A stretch of DNA of 64,000 bases from Streptomyces sp. GESEQ-35 (GTDB lineage Bacteria > Actinomycetota > Actinomycetes > Streptomycetales > Streptomycetaceae). The notes below the pieces were generated by a model. That model made no database searches and was not told the DNA's origin. It saw only the letters and a program-made list of their open reading frames with translations. Made by a program: the position numbers and the translations under genes. Location of the stretch: positions 1-64,000 of the forward strand of contig NZ_JAFFSX010000037.1 of assembly GCF_017948485.1 (NCBI RefSeq), in the 5' to 3' direction. Every line of letters begins with the position of its first letter. Position 1 is the first letter of the stretch. Positions 59,916-64,000 of this stretch are shown here, one piece after another.

Positions 59916-60959
59916 ATGACGTACCGCACCGATCGCATCGAGCAGCTGTTGGGTGAAGGCGTCCGAGACAAGGTCTACCCAGGCGCTGTGTGGGCCGTTG
60001 GCAACGTCGTCGGCAACGGTGCGTCGGGCACGGCAGGTGTCCTCGACCCCGACGAGCCGGATGCTCCGATGCGCCTGGACACCGTCTTCGACGCTGCCAG
60101 CCTCACCAAGATCCTCGCCGTCTGGTCCTCGATCGGTGCTCTGTGGGAGGACGGCAAGCTCGACCTCGACGCCCCACTCGAATCCTTCTGGCCCGAGGTC
60201 AACGGCCATCCACTCGGAGCGGCGACCACTCGGCACCTCCTGACCCACACCGCCGGCCTCCCGCTGCGGGCCCAGCTCAGGAACCTCTACGGCACCGACG
60301 CCCAGGACATCCGCGACGGCGTCCTGCACGAAGCCCTGCACCGCCAGCCCGGCGAGGCCGTCGAGTATACCGATCGAGCGGCCCTGGTCCTCGGCTACCT
60401 CGCCGAATACTTGTCGGGCAAGAGCCTCAACTACCTGTCAGTGGAACGGACTTGGCGACCACTAGGCATGCACTCCACCCAATTCGGGCCGCTGCCGACC
60501 GAGGTCGCCGCCCGATGCGCGCCGACCGAACTCGACCAGGACACCGACACCCACCTCAAGGGCGTTGCCCATGACTTCTCCGCCCGACTCCTCGGCGGAG
60601 CATGCGGGATCGCCGGAGCCTTCACGGTCCTCGACGACCTCGCCGTCTTCCTGCGCTACATGCTCGACACCACGACCGCGCCAGCACGCGCCGGGTTCGG
60701 CCCGGCCTGGACAGCAGAGTCACTAACCGTCCAGACCGGAGCCCTGGAACCCGTACGCGGACTGTTCTGGCACCCCGCCCCCGGCACCACCCCCGCCGAC
60801 GACATCTGGGCCCATTACGGCTTCACCGGCACCGGCATGTGGATCTCGCCTCGTCAACGACGATGGGCGGTACTTCTGACCAACAAGCTCTACTACACCC
60901 GCGACCGCCAATCCCTGACGGACATCCGCAATGCCTTCCGTGGACTCGCCTTCAACTGA
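59916..60959 (+). CDS. beta-lactamase-fold serine hydrolase
   Basis: A 347-residue class C-like hydrolase. The nucleophile motif SxxK is ASLTKILAV, the second motif YTD replaces YxN (VEYTDRAALVLG), and the third region is HYGFTGTGMWISP. There is no signal peptide, so it is cytoplasmic, as are many esterases of this family. ATG 59916 has CAGGGAGACC before it; ATG 59892 in frame lacks a ribosome site. Substrate unknown; it could act on an ester or amide of the cluster product. Confidence 0.82.
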   Translation: MTYRTDRIEQLLGEGVRDKVYPGAVWAVGNVVGNGASGTAGVLDPDEPDAPMRLDTVFDAASLTKILAVWSSIGALWEDGKLDLDAPLESFWPEVNGHPLGAATTRHLLTHTAGLPLRAQLRNLYGTDAQDIRDGVLHEALHRQPGEAVEYTDRAALVLGYLAEYLSGKSLNYLSVERTWRPLGMHSTQFGPLPTEVAARCAPTELDQDTDTHLKGVAHDFSARLLGGACGIAGAFTVLDDLAVFLRYMLDTTTAPARAGFGPAWTAESLTVQTGALEPVRGLFWHPAPGTTPADDIWAHYGFTGTGMWISPRQRRWAVLLTNKLYYTRDRQSLTDIRNAFRGLAFN

Positions 60960-60983
60960 GGCGAAGGTGCGTGCCCAGCGAGC

Positions 60984-61670
60984 TCACCTCGCAGAGTGAG
61001 CCTTGTCGACAGCCCTCGCCAAATGGGCATCGACCAGGCCGGGTGAGCCAGAGACAACCACCAGGACGTTGCCGGTGCGGATCGCCGTCTGCTTGATGAC
61101 GCTGCGGTGCCCGCCTGCGGAGAAGGTGAGCAGTTGGCTCCACTGGTCGTCGCCGAGGTCCGGCGCCGTCGACTTCGCGGTGCCCATGTCGACGACAGTG
61201 CTGCCGGACGCCACCTGGTAGGAGGGGCAGGAAAGCATCGCGTCGAAGACGTTCCCGATGCCCTTGGACAGCTTCGTCGGCCTGTCGCTGTACAGCTCTT
61301 CGCTCACCTCGGAGGTGCTGCTGCCGGAGTAGGTGAAGGACACCTTCGCCTTGCGGGCGAAATCGAGGCCAGAGCCGGTGACCGCGTCGCTGCCGAGCTT
61401 CTCCAGCCCAGGGCAGCCGATCAGCGTGACGTCGTCGCTGCGGCGAGCGGGCTCGGGCTTGCGGGTGTAGCCCTCGCCCAAGTCGCTCTCGTTCAGCAGC
61501 CGCTGGTTCAGCTGGGCCGAGGACAGTGGTGCCGACGCCGAAGCAGTGTCGCCATCCCGACGTGCGGGCGCGGAGGAGTCGGCGGGTTCCGTGTGGCTGG
61601 CGCAGCCGGTCAGAGCGAAGACGGTGAAGGCGGCGCTCAGGCCCAAGGTGATCGTGGTGGAACGGCGCAT
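60984..61670 (-). CDS. exported lipoprotein
   Basis: A 228-residue lipoprotein. The signal peptide ends at lipobox LTGC (about residue 23), followed by a Ser/Ala-rich linker and a domain with two Cys (IGCPGLEKLG and LSCPSYQV), probably disulfide-linked. The fold resembles the small sensor-like lipoproteins common in Streptomyces. ATG 61668-61670 has AGGGGTTTGC upstream. It converges with the serine hydrolase gene. Function unknown. Confidence 0.75.
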   Translation of the reverse strand: MRRSTTITLGLSAAFTVFALTGCASHTEPADSSAPARRDGDTASASAPLSSAQLNQRLLNESDLGEGYTRKPEPARRSDDVTLIGCPGLEKLGSDAVTGSGLDFARKAKVSFTYSGSSTSEVSEELYSDRPTKLSKGIGNVFDAMLSCPSYQVASGSTVVDMGTAKSTAPDLGDDQWSQLLTFSAGGHRSVIKQTAIRTGNVLVVVSGSPGLVDAHLARAVDKAHSAR

Positions 61671-61762
61671 GCAAACCCCTTGGTGGTGCGAGACGGACGG
61701 TCTGACCGGGTCGGCCCTCCAGGCGCCGACGAACGCAGGGCAGGGAGAGGGGTTTCGGGATC

Positions 61763-62203
61763 TCAGCGGCCGAGGTGCCGCAGACCGTCCTCGAGGGTGG
61801 GGTGGAAACGGTCGACCGGGCCGGAGTTGCGGTTGTACCAGGCGGTATCCAAGCGCGGCTCGTTCGTCTCGTGGCCAGCCGGACAACGCAGCCATACCGA
61901 GCCGTCACGCATGTTGAAGACGGTCCAGTTCCGGTACGCACCGCAGTGACACGAGTGGACTTCGCCGTCGATGACGAGCGGCAGGTCCCAGCGCATCATG
62001 AAGCCCGAGACGTCCTGGCGGGTCGGTGCCCGGAACTCCGGTGGCAGGAAGTCGGGCAGCACCGTGGCGTCGGTCGGCGCGGCCGGGGTCGGCCCAGCGG
62101 CCGGGACGGGAGTCTCGGGCCACTCGGCGTGCATGGCCAGCAGCGCCTGGCCGGCACGCTGGGCATCACGGAACTCTCGGTCCGCTCGGTTGCGTCGGAA
62201 CAT
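61763..62203 (-). CDS. hypothetical zinc-ribbon-like protein
   Basis: A 146-residue protein from ATG 62201-62203 (GAAGGAGCCTCCGC upstream). A basic N-terminus and Pro/Ala linker lead to a C-terminal domain with SCHCGAYRNW and LRCPAGHETNE, whose Cys and His could bind one zinc. I do not recognise a family. Possibly in one transcript with the lipoprotein gene downstream. Confidence 0.6.
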   Translation of the reverse strand: MFRRNRADREFRDAQRAGQALLAMHAEWPETPVPAAGPTPAAPTDATVLPDFLPPEFRAPTRQDVSGFMMRWDLPLVIDGEVHSCHCGAYRNWTVFNMRDGSVWLRCPAGHETNEPRLDTAWYNRNSGPVDRFHPTLEDGLRHLGR

Positions 62204-62294
62204 GCGGAGGCTCCTTCTGTCACTGATGGGCACGGGAAAGCGGATCTCTCAAAGGAAGTCGGCGTCGAGCAGCGCAAACCACTCCAGGCATCGA

Positions 62295-63089
62295 TCAGCT
62301 ACGGCGCACTATCCGAAGTCGGCCGCTAGCGCCCTCGGGCAAAGTGCGGCGGGGCACCGGGACCGGCGAAGCGAGCGAGGAGGCGAACGCCGCGACCAGG
62401 TCATGGGGAACGCTGGCGCTGAAGCTGGCACACCACAAATACGGAGCGCCGAGGACGGGTTCCGCCCACGCCTGCCAGCCCATCAAGTCGGTGCGCGGAT
62501 CGCCATCCTGGACGAGCGGCGGCAGCATCTCCAGCGAGATGTTGCAGGAGAAGCCAGGGTCTGTAGCGGTGGAACGAGGCCGATCCACGTCACGGATCCA
62601 GCCCCGGGCAGTAAGGGCGTTGAGGACACACTCGTGACCTTCAGGGCCGTCGTAAGACGCAGGACGCGTGCCAAGCGCGACGAGGAAATCGGCGAGCACC
62701 TCGCACGGGACGCCGCCGGTGAAGTACGCGTTCCACGCCGTCATCGCCGCGGCGACGTCAGGGCGAGCGCTGAGCTGCCAGGCCACCGGCAAGCCGCCAA
62801 GCTCAAACGGGTAGGCCGCAAGAATCCACTCAGCACCGCACAGCCCGTCCGGGCTCACGTACAGCAGGGTGTTGCGGGCCGTCGGCCACATCCGCCAGCC
62901 AAGGCCGACCAGGGTCTCACCGATCCGCTCGGCGAGGGCGCCGTCATCACCAGCCAAGTGGCGCGGAGTGACCCAGTACCCCGGGTCGTGTGCGTCGGAG
63001 CGGAAGGGGTTGTCGGGGTGGTGCGGGTGCAGGGGCGTCTCCGTAGACTCGGCGGATGGATCTTCTAGCCGGGCGTCGTACGTTGACAT
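62295..63089 (-). CDS. DUF317 protein
   Basis: A 264-residue protein from ATG 63087-63089. The two halves each carry WxxxFSxxxP-like repeats: AYPFELGGLPVAWQLSARPDVAAAMTAWNAYF and WCASFSASVPHDLVAAFASSLASPVPVPR. This is the DUF317 pattern frequent in Streptomyces plasmids and islands. HDPGYWVTPRHLAGDD at the start is also typical. Function unknown. Confidence 0.72.
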   Translation of the reverse strand: MSTYDARLEDPSAESTETPLHPHHPDNPFRSDAHDPGYWVTPRHLAGDDGALAERIGETLVGLGWRMWPTARNTLLYVSPDGLCGAEWILAAYPFELGGLPVAWQLSARPDVAAAMTAWNAYFTGGVPCEVLADFLVALGTRPASYDGPEGHECVLNALTARGWIRDVDRPRSTATDPGFSCNISLEMLPPLVQDGDPRTDLMGWQAWAEPVLGAPYLWCASFSASVPHDLVAAFASSLASPVPVPRRTLPEGASGRLRIVRRS

Positions 63090-63250
63090 GGGTTGCGCCC
63101 GTGCACCAGACCTTTCGAGATCTGTCCTGTCTGCCCCAAGCGAACTGCTGTCCTTTGTCATCCAATCGAGGCGTTTGACGGCGAACTCAGTCGTTTCGGC
63201 TTTTCTGACAGTGAATCTAGTCGGAGAGGTGATCACGCTGGGGGTGTCGA

Positions 63251-64000
63251 ATGTCGGTATCGACAGGGGTGGAGAGCACAGCCCCGTACGTCGAGGTGTC
63301 GTGTCGTGTCGCCGACAAGCGCGGGAGTAAGCAGCGTCGTCCGTTGCTGGACTGCGCGACGGCCAGGTTCGAAGACGCTGTGCCGGTCCGGCCGTTTCGG
63401 TGGTCGTGGGGTGGACGCAGTTTCCCCGGGTGGTACTGGGCGGCGACGATGGGGCAGCACGTAGGTTTCGAGTCGTGGTTGGAGCGGGACCGGCTTGTTC
63501 TCATGGACTTCGATCCTGCAGTGGTGGGGATGGCGTCCCAGCCGTTCTGGCTGCACTGGCACGACGGGGAACGTGAGCGTCGGCATGCCCCGGACTTCTT
63601 CGTGCGTCGGGTGGATGGCTCGGCGGTGGTCGTCGATGTCCGTGCCGACGACTGGATCCCTCCGCGGGATGCCGAAGCGTTCGAATTGACGCGCAGGGCC
63701 TGTGCGGAAGTTGGGTGGAGGTTCGAGCGGGTGGGGACGCCGGAGGCAGTGCTACTGGCGAATGTCCGGTGGCTGTCGCGCTACCGGCACCCCCGCTGCC
63801 GACGGGAGCCAATCACAGCTCGGCTGTCGGAGGTCTTCTCGCGGCCGGGGCCGCTGATGGCCGGGGCTGATGCGGCTGGCGATCGGCTCGCGACGCTGCC
63901 TGTGTTGTTCCACCTCTTGTGGAAGCACGAGTTGTCGGCCGAGCAGATGGACACCGAACTGCTCGGGCCGCGCACGGTCGTGCGCCGGGCTGGCGGGAGT
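63251..64000 (+). CDS. TnsA-like transposase endonuclease, 3' end cut by window
   Basis: An open frame from ATG 63251 runs 250 codons to the window edge without a stop, so the gene is incomplete. It starts MSVSTGVESTAPYVEVSCRV. The endonuclease core resembles TnsA: GFESWLERDRLVLMDFDP, then RRHAPDFFVRRVDG, then AVVVDVRADD. These place Glu, Asp and a final acidic residue with Arg in place of the usual Lys. TnsA cuts the 5' ends in Tn7-like heteromeric transposases, and Streptomyces carry many such subunits. A partner transposase gene would be expected to the right. Confidence 0.75.
   Translation, partial: MSVSTGVESTAPYVEVSCRVADKRGSKQRRPLLDCATARFEDAVPVRPFRWSWGGRSFPGWYWAATMGQHVGFESWLERDRLVLMDFDPAVVGMASQPFWLHWHDGERERRHAPDFFVRRVDGSAVVVDVRADDWIPPRDAEAFELTRRACAEVGWRFERVGTPEAVLLANVRWLSRYRHPRCRREPITARLSEVFSRPGPLMAGADAAGDRLATLPVLFHLLWKHELSAEQMDTELLGPRTVVRRAGGS

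Larger units (their letters stand above)
40851..64000. mobile_element. integrative mobilizable element, left end in tRNA-Pro
   Basis: An accessory segment starts at the tRNA-Pro 3' half and includes integrase, excisionase, repressor, DUF3631 ATPase, DUF2637, MobC-like and relaxase genes, plus cargo. The order and gene types are those of Streptomyces integrative plasmids. The attachment core is expected in the tRNA 3' half. No second copy of the tRNA 3' end is seen up to 64000, so the right end is outside the window or the element is decayed. The TnsA-like gene at the right may belong to another insertion. Confidence 0.65.

Overview
The window is chromosomal DNA of a Streptomyces. The evidence is very high G+C with strong third-position G/C bias, a bldG anti-anti-sigma gene, a wblA-type WhiB gene, frequent GTG/TTG starts and ATGA/GTGA gene overlaps. 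From memory, the gene order matches the bldG-wblA part of the Streptomyces core. The stretch marP - nudix - nth - crp - MBL - RidA - two ArsA-type ATPases - whiB - class A PBP - metallophosphoesterase also matches the Rv3671c-Rv3683 block of Mycobacterium tuberculosis. These comparisons are recollection, not searches.

Positions 1-40800 are core genome: a proton-pumping pyrophosphatase; the bldG/anti-sigma pair; a DEAD-box helicase; a minus-strand Tad/Flp pilus operon (cpaE-like, tadA, tadB, tadC, a DUF4244 pilin, TadE and a TadE-like protein); a HAD phosphatase; and a strongly structured intergenic RNA that looks like the Streptomyces 6S-like RNA. These are followed by a degenerate Fic-fold protein, a CooC/ParA-like ATPase, a deacetylase-like lipoprotein, a SulP-carbonic anhydrase fusion, acsA with a good Crp site, nhaA, a holin-X protein, an alpha/beta hydrolase, marP, a NUDIX gene, nth, crp, a nucleotidyltransferase, MBL/NUDIX/RidA genes, tandem ArsA-type ATPases, wblA, a PBP, a YqeY gene, a metallophosphoesterase and a Pr6Pr membrane protein.

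From the tRNA-Pro(CGG) gene at 40831 to the right edge the content is accessory and looks like an integrative, mobilizable element with its left end in the tRNA. It carries unusual cargo next to the tRNA (an HTH-DUF488 fusion, a dual-OB-like protein and a lower-G+C DUF4238 gene), a tyrosine integrase with a LacI-type HTH embedded in it, an excisionase, an XRE repressor with three operator-like repeats, a DUF3631 ATPase, a DUF2637 membrane protein, a MobC-like protein with an oriT-like site, and a MOB relaxase. No FtsK-like Tra gene, no known Rep gene and no right attachment site were seen, so the element probably runs past position 64000.

The most interesting part is 51895-59095. A regulator-flavoprotein pair on the minus strand diverges from a tightly overlapped plus-strand operon: a histidine-kinase-type ATPase, a MurA-like enolpyruvyl transferase, a 5'-nucleotidase-like metallophosphatase, two adjacent dCTP-deaminase-like proteins, and a GT4 glycosyltransferase. 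The two deaminase-like proteins have lost complementary halves of the catalytic motif set. This looks like a small nucleotide- or sugar-nucleotide-modifying pathway that I cannot match to a described system. Downstream lie a Cys-rich putative zinc protein, a beta-lactamase-fold serine hydrolase, a lipoprotein, a zinc-ribbon-like protein, a DUF317 protein and the start of a TnsA-like endonuclease gene cut by the window edge.
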